DNA of 64,000 nucleotides from Tanypteryx hageni (GCA_028673005.1 CM054120.1:59394057-59458056); one strand, 5' to 3'. Counted from the stretch's first letter, positions 11,986 to 25,647 are shown. Numbers and translations: made by a program. Notes: generated by a model from the letters alone, not told the origin.

Positions 11986-13373
11986 TTGTGCCATTAATGC
12001 CTTTGCGTTTTGATACAAACAATAAATTGGAGTGAGCATCTGATTCTACGGTAGCTTCAATTTATCGAAGGTAGTTATACTTCGTCTATTTTACTCGCCT
12101 TTACAAATTAAAATGATAAATTATTGTTTAAAATAAATGGAGAAATTTAGTCACGGAACGTAAAATTAACCAGAGAGAGGGAAAACAACTTTGTCTCATC
12201 GCGGGGTGTTCGCCACTAATTATTTCGTTGATAGAATGCAAAATTTCTAGTCTCTCATTTGTATTTTCTTCCCAATTCGGTCATGGAAATCCCAATGATG
12301 ATTGTAAATCGGCTTAGACGATTGTTTCCGAAGACTAGCCTCAATTATTCCTTCGCCTTCCTGCATTAACATCCATATTCTTACGAAAATAATACAGAAC
12401 TACCCTTAAATCAGTTTTCTTTGCGCTTCCATTGGAAGAGTATCTGTTTCTTAATGGTGCGCTTGGCTGAAAGTCAGAAGAAAAGAAGAAAGTTCGCTCT
12501 TTATGCATACGGATCGAAGCATTTGCATAAGCGTTTGCTTTTGCTGCTTTTTATGCATGCCACTCATTATCTCGGTTAAATATAGCGAGCTAAATTTAAT
12601 AGAATGGTACTCGAACATTTTAAATTGGATCTACATATTAGAAAGTGCCATTCGGACTATAGATTTAATAACGTTTTAGTGACTGCGAAAGAAATTGTGG
12701 AAAACGGCTGATGCGACATTTTCCGTCACATAATCGATTCTTTCTCGAAAAACAATTTTGAGCACAAAAACAATTATGAGATAATCCAGGATGTCAAACA
12801 AAGTTTTTATTTTTTCATATTGGATGCACCTGTCCAGTACTTGTAAGAAAGATTCGAATTATTAGATAGCCTTAATGATGCATTTATTTCTTTTGGACAA
12901 AATAAAAGATATTCGTCCGGTTAGTAAAAAAGGAGGAAAAGAAGCACTTTATGGATCCAGGTTCTAAATTATCTGATAATATTAGGAAAGTATGTGACAT
13001 TAACGCCTTTGATAGTTGTTATGAGCTCGAAATAACTCTCGAGTTATTTTAAACCAAGAATGACAGTTTCTCATTTTCTGGATTATATGTTCGCGAATTG
13101 ATTATTAGGCACGTGTATCATCGTTTCGATTTATCTTCGGGCTTTTTTAATCCCGTCCGATTTCAATCAAAATTTCTGAATTTATTATATTTGTTCGAAT
13201 AAATTATTTTTTTGCAGCATAGCCAGTGACTACGGAAATTTCGATTCCGTGAACTTTTCCTTTCCCCATTTAAATAGTGAATCAATGTTTTCAATAATGC
13301 CGTGAAATGGCTGCAACGCGTTTACAACTCCGGGATTCTAGCAACGCCTAACACCGAAGATTGAATTCAAGTA

Positions 13374-13694
13374 CAGTAGAATCTCGATAAATAGAGTTTT
13401 GGTAATCCGAGCTCCACTTAATATACAAGGTCGAGTTCTGAGAGATATCGCAACGAATAAAGATGTATGACAAAGAAACAAAATACTCTCGATGGTTTTT
13501 TCCTCATTAATTTACTATACTTATGTTTTATTATTGTGTCATTTCTCAAAGAAGATTAAATTGTTTTGTAATTGTTTTTAATAATATATATATCTAAATA
13601 CGTGAAGGTTTTTTACAACATTATATTTAGTCATTCCGTATAATCCGAGTGCTCAATAATCCGATTTGGTTATCTCGGATTATCAACACTACTG
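13374..13694. mobile_element. pogo/Tigger-type (Tc1/mariner superfamily) MITE, 321 bp
   Basis: Left end CAGTAGAATCTCGATAAATA and right end (reverse complement) CAGTAGTGTTGATAATCCGA form imperfect terminal inverted repeats, with internal AATCCGAG motifs on both sides. The element is flanked by TA at 13372-13373 and 13695-13696, the expected Tc1/mariner target duplication. It has no transposase frame, so it moved with help from elsewhere. Confidence 0.75.
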
Positions 13695-13882
13695 TAACAT
13701 GAGATTTCGTTAATTCTTGCCTTAAATCGTCTTTCTATGTCGTTAATTTAAATAGTTACCATCATAAAACTTCCTTTAAGAAGAAATAGCAGTTTCGTTC
13801 GATTGTGTCATTGGCTACGTATCTGCATAATTATATGCTGGTTATTCATGAATAAATAAACAGTTTGTTGAGAAAAAATAGC

Positions 13883-15600
13883 ATTTATTGACAACAGAAT
13901 GAAGAAAATTTGTCGCAATCCAATCCTGGGAGAGTCGAGTTTTATGTGATGATGGAACGTCCATTCGTCTTCAAGTATTTATTGCCAAGACCACTGAAGC
14001 GGTTTTTCTTCAAAATTTGTAGATCTTTTCATTGATTTTGTATCCTTCCTCGACTTTTTTCTGGAGGGCATTTTGCTGCCTGGAAGAAATTGTTTAGGCC
14101 AAAAAAATTATTCATTAACAAAAATTATTAGAATATTCCCATTTAAAATTTATCAAAACATGAAAGTTGCAAAGACTTTTAATTGGAGAAGAGAATGATT
14201 ATATCTGTCAGCACCAGGTTATAATATGCCAAAACAGAGGCCATATTTAAGCTGAAAAAATTTAACGGCATGTACCATATTATGCACACCGGACCAAAAA
14301 GGGTTAAGGAGTGGTTTCGGCATGGGTAGGAGTGATACCGGCCCATGCCATGTCCAAGTTCATTGATAATAAAAACTTTCAAAAAGGGAAATTAAAAAAT
14401 TTAAGTGAATCTAGAGGACATGCTACGAGTGTTCTCTAGATTCTCAGCAATCATTTAAGAGGTACACCCATTTGCGAGTTTAGTGGTGATACTCATCCGT
14501 ATCTTGATGGATGGGCTCTTTGAAGTTGCAGCTTTTCCTTGATCCATGTTAGGTTGTCATTCTCGAATTCCATGCATGCGCAGATGATGGTGTTGCTAGG
14601 TTCGGTTTGCTGGTAATTGGATGCGGAGTGGCTGGCGACAGGCAGCAGAAGATTCCTTACTTGGAAGTTGCCTCCAGGGCAGGCATGTGGGCTGAATTGA
14701 GGCGACCTGTCCAACATATTTGGCGATAGAAATTTAGTATGCAATTAGGAGAATAATAACCAATATTCATCTGGCAGTTGCCATATATTATTACTATTTA
14801 TTACATTTAGTTCTTCATTGACAGTGATAGAGAGAAATTGATCCACAGACTTCCTAGCCCACCCAAAGAGGTGCTGTGAAATAGGCTCGTTTCCCCTTTT
14901 AAGAATGGAGGGGTTCGCCCCCAAACTGCAACTGTTTATTGCCCGGGCAGCAATTGCAGCAAGAGAGCCCTATGAAAACCATGTTACGGCACCGTGTGTG
15001 ACAACAGGTGCCGCCAAGGAAAGAAAGAAAGGACAGCTTTTGGAAGAACGGTTTTTTTTCACGCACCTTGTGAGGAGTATTGGCCAAGCGACCAGTGTGC
15101 ATTGTAGGAAATCCTTATAACTAGACATCGTTACATCTAGACTAAAATTAAATTAAGTTTAGTGTTCACTCTAATTTTCCCCTTCCCCCCGACTTTAAGG
15201 TAGAGATTTCCTTATCACCCGTTCAGTGGGCCCTAGCGGAGGGATGCCATGCCTACTATGACTTACTCATTACACCACTTACGCTGGAAGAGAGCGGGAT
15301 TGGAGGATTTGATTCCCGGGAATCGTAGAGCCCCTACCTGTGCTGTGGCAAATCCTCCATCGGCGGAAGGACTCAGCGTTCCAGCGGCGAACGAAAATCC
15401 TCTTGATGCACTCGCACATCACCATCACAGAATGGCCATTGCACACACACACAAACACACTTACTTCACTGTGGTTGGCTGGTTGAGAGATGCCGGAGGT
15501 CCCTCGAGGATGAAGCTTCGAGACGTGCAGGCCTGCAGTCGAGGTAGTGGAGAAGTCGAATAGGCATGGGATGTCAGGTTGAACGGGGAAGGGAAAGCGG
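13883..15600 (-). other. candidate spliced minus-strand transcript with terminal exon and poly(A) signal
   Basis: Minus-strand splice signals: donor GTAAGT after about 15463 (exon about 15600-15464 or shorter), a possible small exon ending at a GTAAGG donor near 14666, and an acceptor CTTCCAG just before about 14081. The last exon has AATAAA (plus-strand TTTATT at 13883-13888) roughly 140 bases after the stop codons. The 15464 exon is open and its phase fits the last exon in a frame ending KINEKIYKF, but another frame of that exon is also open (MPSRKKSRKDTKS...), so coding status is unresolved. No family is recognised. The GC-rich stretch 15200-15640 could be the 5' end. Confidence 0.3.
14899..15120. 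other. open frames on both strands, no family recognised
   Basis: A 71-codon plus-strand frame (14905-15120) and a 67-codon minus-strand frame (14899-15102) overlap. Neither has a domain, signal peptide or membrane segment. They lie inside what would be the intron of the candidate minus-strand transcript. Neither can be called a gene. Confidence 0.15.
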
Positions 15601-16679
15601 GAGGAGAAGCGCTAGGTGCCGGTCAGGAGCGAGGGTTCGAGTGTATAGGGAGGGATGGGGAAAAGTCAACGGGTGCCTAATTCGTGCCAGTCCTGAAATG
15701 AATAAAGGATAGATGTAAGACTAATCGACTAAAACCTGCGTTGTCGGCAGTTGAAGAAACTGCTCGAAATTAGGCGTCTTAAATTCTTTGAGAGCAATGC
15801 CAGAGATGTGGTTCATGTATAATTGAAATATGCACTGGTTTATGGTATTGTAAGAATTAAAGCGCAAACAGCGACCCTTTCCTGTTCTCGGGATAATAAT
15901 GGCAAATAAATGGTCATTTTTTAAAATATACAAATTTATCTTCTTTAAAATGGCAATGGAAATAATAACCATGGTAAAGTTGAAGTTAATTGTCGGCACT
16001 AACATTATAAGTGATTTATGGATCAAATGAATAGATTTCCCATCCAAAAAAAATGGCTGTTAATCTTTGCTTTTTGACTGATTGCTGTCTTGTTGAATTT
16101 TTTGACAAATAATGGATTTGTTAACCACTTATTTTGTCCATTTTATTAGCGGAAGATCTTTTATGTCATAGATAAATAAGGTCCTTCAATTAATGAATTC
16201 GAGGAAATATGGAGCATAAAATAAGTATCGTGGAATAAATAGTTATGGTTTAACATGCTCCTGGATGATAATGCAGTCAAGTGCTGTTTTTATTAAAGTA
16301 CTTACTTCCTCATAGTGATTGCCCCATATTCCGTTTACTCTTCCAGATTAATACGGAATTCGTAGTAAGGAGTAGGAGGAATCGTGGATAGATTGGCATT
16401 AAACGAACATGCAGAATTGGGTATGTCGAGGAGGATATGGGAAGGAGGTGGTCTGCAGAGTGGAGTGGGGAGAAAGGGAGAAAGCAAGCATGAGTGTCAG
16501 AAGGAATCGGCAGACCTCCTAACTTCTCCTAACTCGGTTAACAAGTGTACGTGAAGGAGAGGGGCGACGAAGCAAAGCGTAATGTGAAAGGGAATGCTGG
16601 AGCAATGCCGATAAACGGTAGGAATATCGCAGTTTAATGCGGTGTTCTTTACGAATGGAGAATTGGTCGAGGGTGGTTG

Positions 16680-16865
16680 AAATGAGGGTAGGAGGGAAGA
16701 GGTAGAGTGAGAAAGGAAGGGGAAGAGAGAGGGAGGGCGAGACGGAGGGAGAGAGGATTCGGGAGGGAGGGAGAGGGAAGCATTGGGGGGTAGGGACGGG
16801 TGAACGGAGATAGGGAGAGATAGGCTGGATAGAGGGAAGGGGAAAGGAGGGGAGGATCTGCAGGA
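16680..16865 (+). repeat. purine-rich GGGA low-complexity tract
   Basis: Imperfect GGGA/GAGAG repeats, including GGGAGGGAGGGAGAGGG at 16761-16777. The minus-strand frame across it (16497-16898) is a low-complexity Pro/Ser/Leu string and not a gene. Confidence 0.75.
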
Positions 16866-18149
16866 GAGTGTACGTGGGGAGATTTTTGGTATGTGCAATG
16901 GAGAGAGAATGTTTAGGCGAGAAAAATACCTTCTAATTTGAGCTAAATTCCTGCGTTAGAATTTTATTTCCATGTAAAATATTTTTACTTTTTCGAAAGT
17001 AAGCCATATTTTAACGAAACCCTTCTTGCTACATTTAACAAAGTCATACTAACCATTCTTCGGTTTAAAACATGGCGCATTGAATGTTCGTCAGGTGATT
17101 ATTCCGAGTGCTAGTTGCCAGTTTTGTATCGTTATGTCGTTTTAAAATTTCAGTTATTGCATGAAGTGACGGATTAGGTTAGTAAGGTCAATTACGACTG
17201 CTATGAGAGAGAAATGTAATGGTATGAGAGGTCGAGGGGCAAACGAGGAAATAGATATTCAAATCAGGTGTAGGATTTTATTTACGAAATATTAAAAGTG
17301 TTATATCCTTGCGTTTGAATTGTGAGCGGCGCGAAGGATACTCGTACGTAATAAACGTTCAAATAGAAGTTTATTCCTGTGTCGTGAGAATCGATCAATT
17401 ATACTATATGTCGACGGGTCCTTCTTCATATTAAATTGGTAATTTGGCAATAAATTCATTTTTATAAATTGATACATCGAAAGTTGGTTTATTTAAATTG
17501 GCTTGAAATACGTAGTCTAAATTTCTTACGGTCTCCACTTAGAGGAAAGAAGGAAAATTGTGTTGGAGATTGCTATCTTCTGGGGAGGAGAAGGGGGAGG
17601 TGCTGTTGGAATACCTTATGCAAGCACATCCCCTCGAAAAAGGCTCGTGTTCTGGGAAGGCCTGTACTCGAGGCGCGTCGACTCGTGGTCGTGCAAGGGG
17701 TTGGAGAAGAATGCATCGTCTCGTCATCTATCGGGCAGTTTCCCGGAGCGGCGAGTGTTAATATAACGCCGCAATCTTGTATCGGGACTTTGCGATTTCC
17801 TAACAGATGTACCTTGGTGTTTTTTTCACTACGGTGAAATTCACGAAGTAAGCGTCTCATCTGGCGGTTATGTCAATCGCCAGGTATGCATCCTTTGGAT
17901 ATTTTGGCAGCCATATTATTTTGTATTGAAATGGAAAAATAAATTAATATATAATCTGATAGAAGAATTTTTAAGGTTTGATTAAAAAGAATTATGATTT
18001 ACATAATACCAGCAGTAAATGATTAGTGCCGCTTAACACTCGTCTACCATTTCCTTTTGGATCTCTCTAGTTTTATAATAGACGACGTACTGTGTCAAAA
18101 ACTATGTACTTATCGTAAACAACCAAAATATTTTTAAAATTAAAATAAA

Positions 18150-18169
18150 ATATATATATATATATATAA
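18150..18169. repeat. (AT)n microsatellite
   Basis: About ten uninterrupted TA dinucleotides. Confidence 0.9.
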
Positions 18170-18740
18170 TGCTTGACGATTTTTGCACCCTTTGACTGAT
18201 GTCTTCCATCGGCGGCAAGTACTAGTAGCCGACCTGGGAAGGATTATGTGCATCGCTTCCCCCCTGCGCCAAATGATCCGGCGAGATAAGGACGAGGCGG
18301 CTGCTTCGCGAAAGAGAAAGGGCAAGGGGACAGTCGAGGCAACCTCGGAAGGAATGCCATGAAGCTAGATTGGAACACCTCGATTTGCTAGCCAAGGCGA
18401 ATTTGTTGTTTACACACTCGACTCCCGGAACGTTTTTTTACCGATTTTTCCGTGAAGCTCTACCATTTCCCACTTCCCCACCTCGACTTCTAAAGGACTT
18501 ACTATTCCAAGTGAGACGCATACCGTTAGTCACTCCGTCCTCGGTACATGCATTTCAATCGGAGAAATGAATATGAGCTGTAAATCACGGATATAACGTT
18601 CCATTATAGCACTTTATTAAAATTCGTTCCTCTCGTAAGAATTGATTCTTTATCGCAGCCGCCGCTATAGACTTCAGTTATCCTTCAGCGTTGGAGATTA
18701 AATAAAAGATGTGGGCCTCCTCGACTACTAGCCTCTACAA

Positions 18741-19050
18741 CAATGTCTTTCAACCGGTGTCCCGCGGAATACTATTGTTCCGCTGGAATTGCCTAAGTTT
18801 TCCGCGAAATATTCCACCAAATATAATTTTTCTATAAATTTAAATTTCTTAATACGTGAATGTGAATTTCGACAGTAAACAAAAAGTCCAAAACGCATTG
18901 GTTGCATTTTGCTTGAATCTGAAACTATGTGCTGAAGCGAACGACCTTCCCATCCTATCCTTCATCCTTCCACCCTCCCTCTACCGCAAAAATGTAGTTC
19001 ATATTAGCGCAAAATCTGGTGACCAATGAACCAAATTGCGCATGGAGAAA
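18741..19050. repeat. possible hAT element end or non-autonomous derivative
   Basis: CTTTCAACCGGTGTCCCGCGG at 18748-18768 resembles the sequence at 25656-25674 (CTGAACCGGTGTGCCGCGG), which heads the FAM200-like hAT remnant. A terminal-repeat relation is inferred. The other end and target duplication were not found, so the right limit is approximate. Confidence 0.3.
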
Positions 19051-22000
19051 GTTAAATAAAAAGGTTAATCATTGCAGTTGATATCAGAGATCCCAATTCA
19101 TAGTGGAGCATTGTATTTTATCCATGCAATCAACAGTGCTTATTTAATAAGATTTTAATTTGTATATATCTCAAGTTAAAATAGCATTCACTCAAAATAT
19201 CTCTTTTGTGTTCTTCTTCTACAAAATCAGTATCAGGAAATCAAATTCATTTTGTTTGTTCAGTTTTCTATTTGGTTATCACGGAATGTAAATTTTTGTT
19301 CTGTCTTTTGTGATCCATCTCTCTGTAGCAGTCTCCTGGTTAACAATTATCAGCAACTTTATTTCTCTGACTTTGAATTAAATTAAGCGGAAAATAAATG
19401 AATAATGCACATCGAATTATCAAGACACTTAGTTTGAGCTGGTGACTTATATATGTTTGTTATTAGAACTTTTGCAGGTGTAAGTACATAAGGTTGAACA
19501 CAAAATCATTTGTGATTGTTGGATTCTATAACGATACATGATTTGTATGCATTTGATGCAAAGTGAACATCAGTTTTTGTCAATGCTAAAAATATATTTT
19601 GAGATTCAATATTTTTATTATCACTAGGAACATTTATTCAAAATTTGAAAAAAATTCAAATTTGTGGAAAAAAGGATACACACAATAAATCTCAGTTTAA
19701 TATATTTTAAAATAATATCACCCATATCAATAGGAGAAAAAGTGATTGCATTTCAATATCAGAAACAATCAGTTAAACCGATGTCATCAAATCCTACAAA
19801 TTAACGTGATAAAATTTTATTCAAATCAGTCATGCTCTACTACATAATACCAAACTCAGTTTTTTCCTGTTTCTACAAAAACACTGAAATTATTTGCCAA
19901 CAAAATTGGATCAGCATTGTCCTCACTCTATGGAAATTGGAAAACGAGAACAATTCACATTTGCTTCCTGTACTATTTTGAGATTTTAGCATGTTTCCAC
20001 AGGCACCCTGGAGGTAATGCTTTTTGCCTTCGTTGCCAATTATTTACATGGACGGCATCGCTAGGATACTATAGCCATACTCCATGTGTACTTAGAGCCC
20101 GCCCTGACCTAGGGCGACACGCTGCCCCAAACCAAGAGCAAACACCTAAAAATCATCAACGAACAGATGATTGCAAACATTCCTGCTCAGCCAGGATGAA
20201 CATAGTATTAGACAAAATCCTCAAAAGTTCCAGATTCGTTAGTGGATAATTCCATCACCAAACCGTACTACACACCCTGAACATCTACCATCATGCTCTA
20301 ACATAATTCACTACAATCTACTAAAAATCTCTATGCAAGCACATTACAAAGCATGAAAAAATAAAATTATAACATTAAGATAACAGCACACATGATACCA
20401 CTGAATTACTACTGTCTATCTAATCACTTTGCTTCTTCTGTAACGTTTTCTGAATCCTTCTATATTCCGCAGATCCTTATCCTCTTGCACAGTAATCAAG
20501 ATTCTGTAAAAAAATAAGCTTTTTCTTATCATTTGAGGACTTGAGTCAAATCTACCTCTAATAAAATACGATGTTTTCTTTAATAGTCCCCATTACATCA
20601 TGGTTAATGAAAACTACAAGTGAGATCGTTTTATATGTGGATTTGCTAATTGATGAAGTATAAAACCTCTATGAGATCATTGTTATTGAAAGAATAAAGT
20701 GGATATTTCTATTAAAAACATAATACAGGCAGTATTTCCTTAATTGAAGCTTATCATAAGAGTATTAAGGGAAAAGTCACATAAGAAAAACATGAAGCTA
20801 AATATTTGACCTATATTTCTGACGAACCACAATTTCTGCTTCTCAAAATGAAAATAAAAATGTCGAGGCAGGTGAAAAAAGTTTTAAATACAGAAATAAA
20901 TATGTCGATTAAGCATGATCATGCCAATATATGGAAAACACACGTAGGTATATATAAAAGATACCAATCACGCTGTTTGCCCTTCGAAGGCATAAGTCGC
21001 CGAGAGCTCGCCCCTTTGCATACGCAAGATAAGCCGAGGCCTGGCATTATCCGACGGAGGGGCAGGCAACACAGACACACAAAACACAGTATGTATGTAC
21101 TCAAGTGTGTGGAATAAATAAGCATCGAGAACGTGCACCTTTCTCGATTATACGTATATCGATACAATAGATGGACATTCACCTTAAAATAAGGCGATCG
21201 CTTTATGTTTGCATAACATGAAACGGGTACAAATAAGGGAAACGTGTAACAAAATGATTAGTATTTGCATCAAATTGGATGCTCAGTAACACAGAAATTT
21301 CACAACGCAGCAGTATTTCGGGGACGATATTCGGTCGTTATATGTATACATGAAATGGATACAAAATTGTAGCATATTACCAGGAGAGATCGGTATAAAG
21401 AGAGATTTTTATTTGGCGAGTGAGTAAAAAACATCGAAGAAATTACGGCATCATAATGAAGTCGTTTAAGAAGTGCATGCTATGAAATCTTCACACTTCA
21501 GAAATTGTTCTCTCCTTGAACCAATCTTGTCTCGTCGACGTTACGAAGCGTCTTATTGAGCAGAAAACCACCTGAAAAATGATGGAGAACAATACACAAG
21601 TCGTGGGAAAATTTTTCCGACATTTATAAGATCACAGAAACTTCTAATTATGAAGTATTGCCTCCATATAGTTACACCGATACGAAGCTAGTTATTAAAA
21701 TGGCAATTTTACAACATTCACTTTAAAACTCATCTATGATGAAATGAGACTAAGAGAACTAGCAGAGGGGAAACAATTAATGAGTTATCCATAGAGTCTT
21801 AACCAAACGTGAGACCTTCAAATGTTGTGCGGTAAAACTGGCAATAGGCGTACGCCTGGCGGATTCTTCAAACCAGCTTTCAAGTCCTTATGACTGTGTA
21901 TTTACATTAGATACTTTGTGTGAGGTAATTAATTTTACAACACTAAAAGTGCTCGCCAGAGCGCGAAACAGGTGTTCTGCACTTTCTCAGAAGACGGTGA

Positions 22001-24490
22001 GATAATTGGGTTGGGTTCTCCAACAAGTTCGGATTTTTTTCTCCTTCTCTGCGTTGAAATCAACTTCTGCAGGATAATGGAAATTCAACGTAAGGCACGA
22101 CTGCTTATCTTCGTGTAGAATGCGGTCGCCGAGAGTTAAACAAAAAAAACGCTCCCGAAACCTTCCCGGTCAAAGTGATTGCAGCAAAAACGCGGCAATA
22201 ACTGCGAAAAATCACGCCCAGGTTTACGTCGCTTAGCAGTACTTCATTTCACGCATTATGACTACCAAAATTTTAGTACTTATGAACACGAAGATTTTTT
22301 CACCCGAGAATTGATTGAAATTTCTCTCCCTTTCCTGCGAAATTCACTTACTCTTTCAGTTTTATAAAATAAACATTCAAATAATCACCTACACGTTTAT
22401 GATGGACGCTTATTTTATGGTCTCGCTGGAATTTACGACAAATGAAAAATATCAAGTACCTACCTGTAAATTTGGAGACCCGTACACGCTGGCACTATGA
22501 TATGCAGTGGCAGAACGCCAAACACTAAATGAAAGAATTGTAGTGACAGGCTTTGTCTATGGTAATACGAGGAATACGTATTTTTTCATACAAGATGTAA
22601 AAATCCAGCCATTAAAAAAATGATATTAAATGTTGATAGTTTAATAAAATATGATCGCCATAAACTTATAGTCACCATAATTTTAATAATATCAAAATAT
22701 ACAATAATTAGTTAACATAACAGCGACCTCTCTTATTGGCGGGTATTAATTATGCGGTTGTGTTTTGGAACAGCAGTTTGCCATATACAACTGAGGCTCG
22801 TTTTTACGAAGTGCGTTGGGACCGAGTTCATTCCGTATATAAGGATTTACGTAAAACCTAAATAGGGTATCTAAAGTACGCATACAATTATTGTGAAGTA
22901 CCCAAAAATATGAATAACCTTGGAAATTAACGATTTATTATTACGACGACAGATTAAAAATTCCACAGCACAGAAAACAATGCAGCCTAATTGCGCAAAT
23001 ATTTGAGGTTAAAGTGGCGGTATCGCCAATTTTGAAAGTACAGGAAGACAAATTCAAATCACACCACCCAGTAATACTTTAAAAACGGAATTTCGGTGTG
23101 CAATGAGGACATATGAAACTTTTTTGTGAGCGGCATTTCAGTAGATAAGTTATTTTAATGAGGACACAATAAACATAACCGAAAATTTCGCGTAATCAGA
23201 ATTCAAGTACTATATTTATATCATACGTACGTGAATTGCTAGATAACTTATTTCAAATTATACAAATCGAGGAGTGGGCAAGTACACTCCGAGTTTGAAA
23301 CGGAATATAAAAGAAGATATTATGCTGATTATCACCTCAACCTGGGAATCTTACGTTTTTATTGTTTTGTTAAAAAAAAATTCGGGTGTTAGATTTCGTA
23401 GTATGTAGGCATTAGGATCTCGTCCATAAGGAATATGTAAGAACTTTCCGAGAGGGTGCTTTTGTGTTTTCTAGCTGTAAACCGATGTAATACCCACTCC
23501 CCTTCATCCCGAATCATTTGTCAGGATTCACAGACAGACAATTTTCCAGGGCCAAACGAAGTGAAAAATATGCCTAACTAATGAATTCCTGTAGGATGTG
23601 ATAACGGCGGCACAATAACTGACTACGACGAGTATTTTCAGAGATCTCGAGAGATGTGGGCAAGTGTGTTTGTACGTCCTCGCGGTAAGATGAGAATGCG
23701 GGAAAAAGCAAGTCCTCTTTGCCGTGGATTACGACTTGCGTAATCTAAAGCTGATACATTTTGTGACGTCATCTTACTCGGGAGAAAGAAAATTCCAACC
23801 CCAAGACCCCCAAGATCGTCAAGAGCCTTCAAAGTTCCTAGTTATTTCTACAAAACTCGCTGTTATTCTTTATTAAAATGCAGGAAAAATAATCTTCAAC
23901 AATTGATGGCCAATACCTTTCGTTATAGGCACACTATTAACACAAATATTTCCGACGCTTTTACTTTCAATCTTCGGAGAAATTATTGGAGTGTGATAAT
24001 AACATATTTCACTCTAACTACATTGTTTAAAAATCTCGTAGTTCTCGATGATTAGCAGTCGCATTACGCACGGGTTATGTCCCAGCTACAACGAGACCAA
24101 ACTCCTGTCTAACGACATAGTTATGACGGCTATTTTTTAAATTTTAATATTCTATATTTATGTCCAGAAAGCTCGTGGGCTCACGCCACGTGAATTCTTT
24201 AAAAAGTGACTGAATATATCGTTAATATTACTCTTTCCTCATTCATCTCCCTCCTGCTCCCTCCCTTCCTCCACTATTTCTCCCTCTCCCGTCCATCTAC
24301 TCCGTAATGTCTCCTGGCACCTTCCTCCTCCGTTTCACTCGCATGTTAACAGCTGTAAGTGCATTCATACCTCGTTTAGCGCGACCCCCGTTTTAAGCGG
24401 ATTCTTCATAGCGCGAGGCAGACCCGCGCCTATCGGATTAACAAAAAACAGAAGTGGCCGATTATTGTGGCTGCCTAAACATATAATACG
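19051..24490. other. unassigned region, no gene recognised
   Basis: Long AT-rich stretch. Frames at 19917-20249, 20806-21117 and 23638-23832 lack domains. Short GC-richer patches occur at 20080-20130 and 20970-21070. A CT-rich low-complexity run lies at 24230-24340. Nothing in it supports a gene or RNA call. Confidence 0.4.
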
Positions 24491-24492
24491 AA

Positions 24493-24860
24493 TTAGAAGA
24501 TAAATTTTTTTACTAAGTTTTGGATGTTAGTTATATCGTTTGTGAATCCCAATCTAGGGTCAGGATGTGATTCTATAAAAGATACAACCTTTTTACCTCT
24601 CGATCGACGGTTATTTGCCGTAATTATTTTTAGAGAAAGGTGACTTTCCAAATATAAATTCCTCTCTGATTCATTTAGGATTTCATTCGTACAGGGAATA
24701 ATTGCATTTACGACTGAATATAATGAAGTTTTTGGTTTTCTATACCATTTGAAAAATATCGATGAAGATAAGTTATTGAGAGAACGTAAAAATTCGCATC
24801 TGGATCTTATGGATAGAATCGGAAAATATGCTGCTTTTCGCAGGTTAACTTTGTAGACAA
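24493..24860 (-). other. uncharacterised open frame next to a hAT fossil
   Basis: The minus-strand frame stays open from about 24860 to the stop at 24493. It reads as a plausible protein tail (for example FFKWYRKPKTSLYSVV and FIESHPDPRLGFTND). The frame continues upstream to 25026, but that part is antisense to the plus-strand hAT remnant and is probably fortuitous. No family is recognised. It may belong to another transposon, since it abuts the hAT remnant. Confidence 0.25.
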
Positions 24861-24888
24861 TATTTAGCAACAGATACAATGCCTGGTG

Positions 24889-25647
24889 CAATAGAAGTAG
24901 AGGCTGACAATGTTGAACAAAAACTACATCGGGAAAATGTCGCAACCTCCAATAATGAATGCGGTGATGTGTTTGTACAAGAAGATAATGCACTAAGTTG
25001 TTTGGAAATAATAAGTGATGATTCATCTGAGTGAAAAGTCAGTGAGGAGGTTATTTAATATCTCATTCATAAAGGCTACATTCCTCAAAATATTGTGTTC
25101 GAATGTACATACTTGGCGAAATCAACTTCTCAAATATGTCACTCTAAACACCTTAGCATTACTAAATCAATGTTCAAGCGAAAAACGGTCAATGGGGACG
25201 ATGTTCATCGCTATTGTGTAAGGTTCTCTCCATAAATCAAAATGGTATATTGTGGACTGTGTGACTTATTTTCTTCTTTACCTGACCAATATGACCAGGA
25301 GTGTCAGTACCTACTTGCAATAACTATAACGTGTTATTGATGTCGCGCTTTTTCTGAGTGAACGAGGATTAGCACTAAGAGGACAAATTGATCTTATCGG
25401 TTCCGTAAAAATGGAAATTTCCTTGGAATACTTGAATTGTTGGGAAAATATGATGCATTTTTAGCATCACACATACAAAGACATGGTAACCGAGAACGTG
25501 GTCATTTGTCATATGACTTCAACTATTTGTGAAGAATTCATTAGTCTGATAGGTGATTAAGTCCTGGATCAGATTTTAGACGAGGTAAAGAAATCTAAAT
25601 ACTTTGGCATAATAGTTGATTCCACTCCTGATTTACAACATGTAGAC
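24889..25647 (+). pseudogene. hAT transposase pseudogene, ZMYM1-like (TTF-type zinc finger) lineage, N-terminal half
   Basis: The plus strand carries successive pieces of a ZMYM1/TTF-type hAT transposase. An acidic leader starts at the ATG 24889 (MPGAIEVEADNVEQ). A TTF-like zinc-binding region follows near 25172-25290 (NGDDVHRY, then CGLCDLFSSLP). Next come LFLSERGLALRGQ, FLGILELLGKYDAFLASHI, STICEEFISLIGD and KYFGIIVDSTPDLQHVDQ near 25340-25650; the last holds the first catalytic Asp region (VDSTPD). Several in-frame stops and shifts break it (for example TGA after SDDSSE, and TAA within VLDQ context), so it is dead. It stops abruptly at 25647 where a different hAT element begins; the C-terminal half does not resume to the right. 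Confidence 0.8.

Larger units (their letters stand above)
10821..13371. other. unassigned region without a recognisable gene
   Basis: AT-rich DNA. The longest frame (11244-11573, plus, 109 codons) has no recognisable domain and overlaps a tRNA-like remnant, so I do not call it a gene. Two SINE-like remnants are listed separately. Nothing else stands out. Confidence 0.4.
15640..18735. other. unassigned region with GC-richer islands and low-complexity tracts
   Basis: GC rises at 17540-17860 and 18180-18360, giving several overlapping open frames on both strands, none with a recognisable domain. A purine-rich tract lies at 16680-16865 and an (AT)n run at 18150-18169. The islands may be regulatory or first-exon DNA; that is inference from composition only. 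Confidence 0.35.

Noticed and set aside
16497..16898. 133-codon minus-strand Ser/Pro-rich frame
   Set aside because: Low-complexity translation of a GGGA tract.
24860..25026. N-terminal part of the 177-codon minus-strand frame
   Set aside because: It is antisense to the readable hAT transposase leader on the plus strand.
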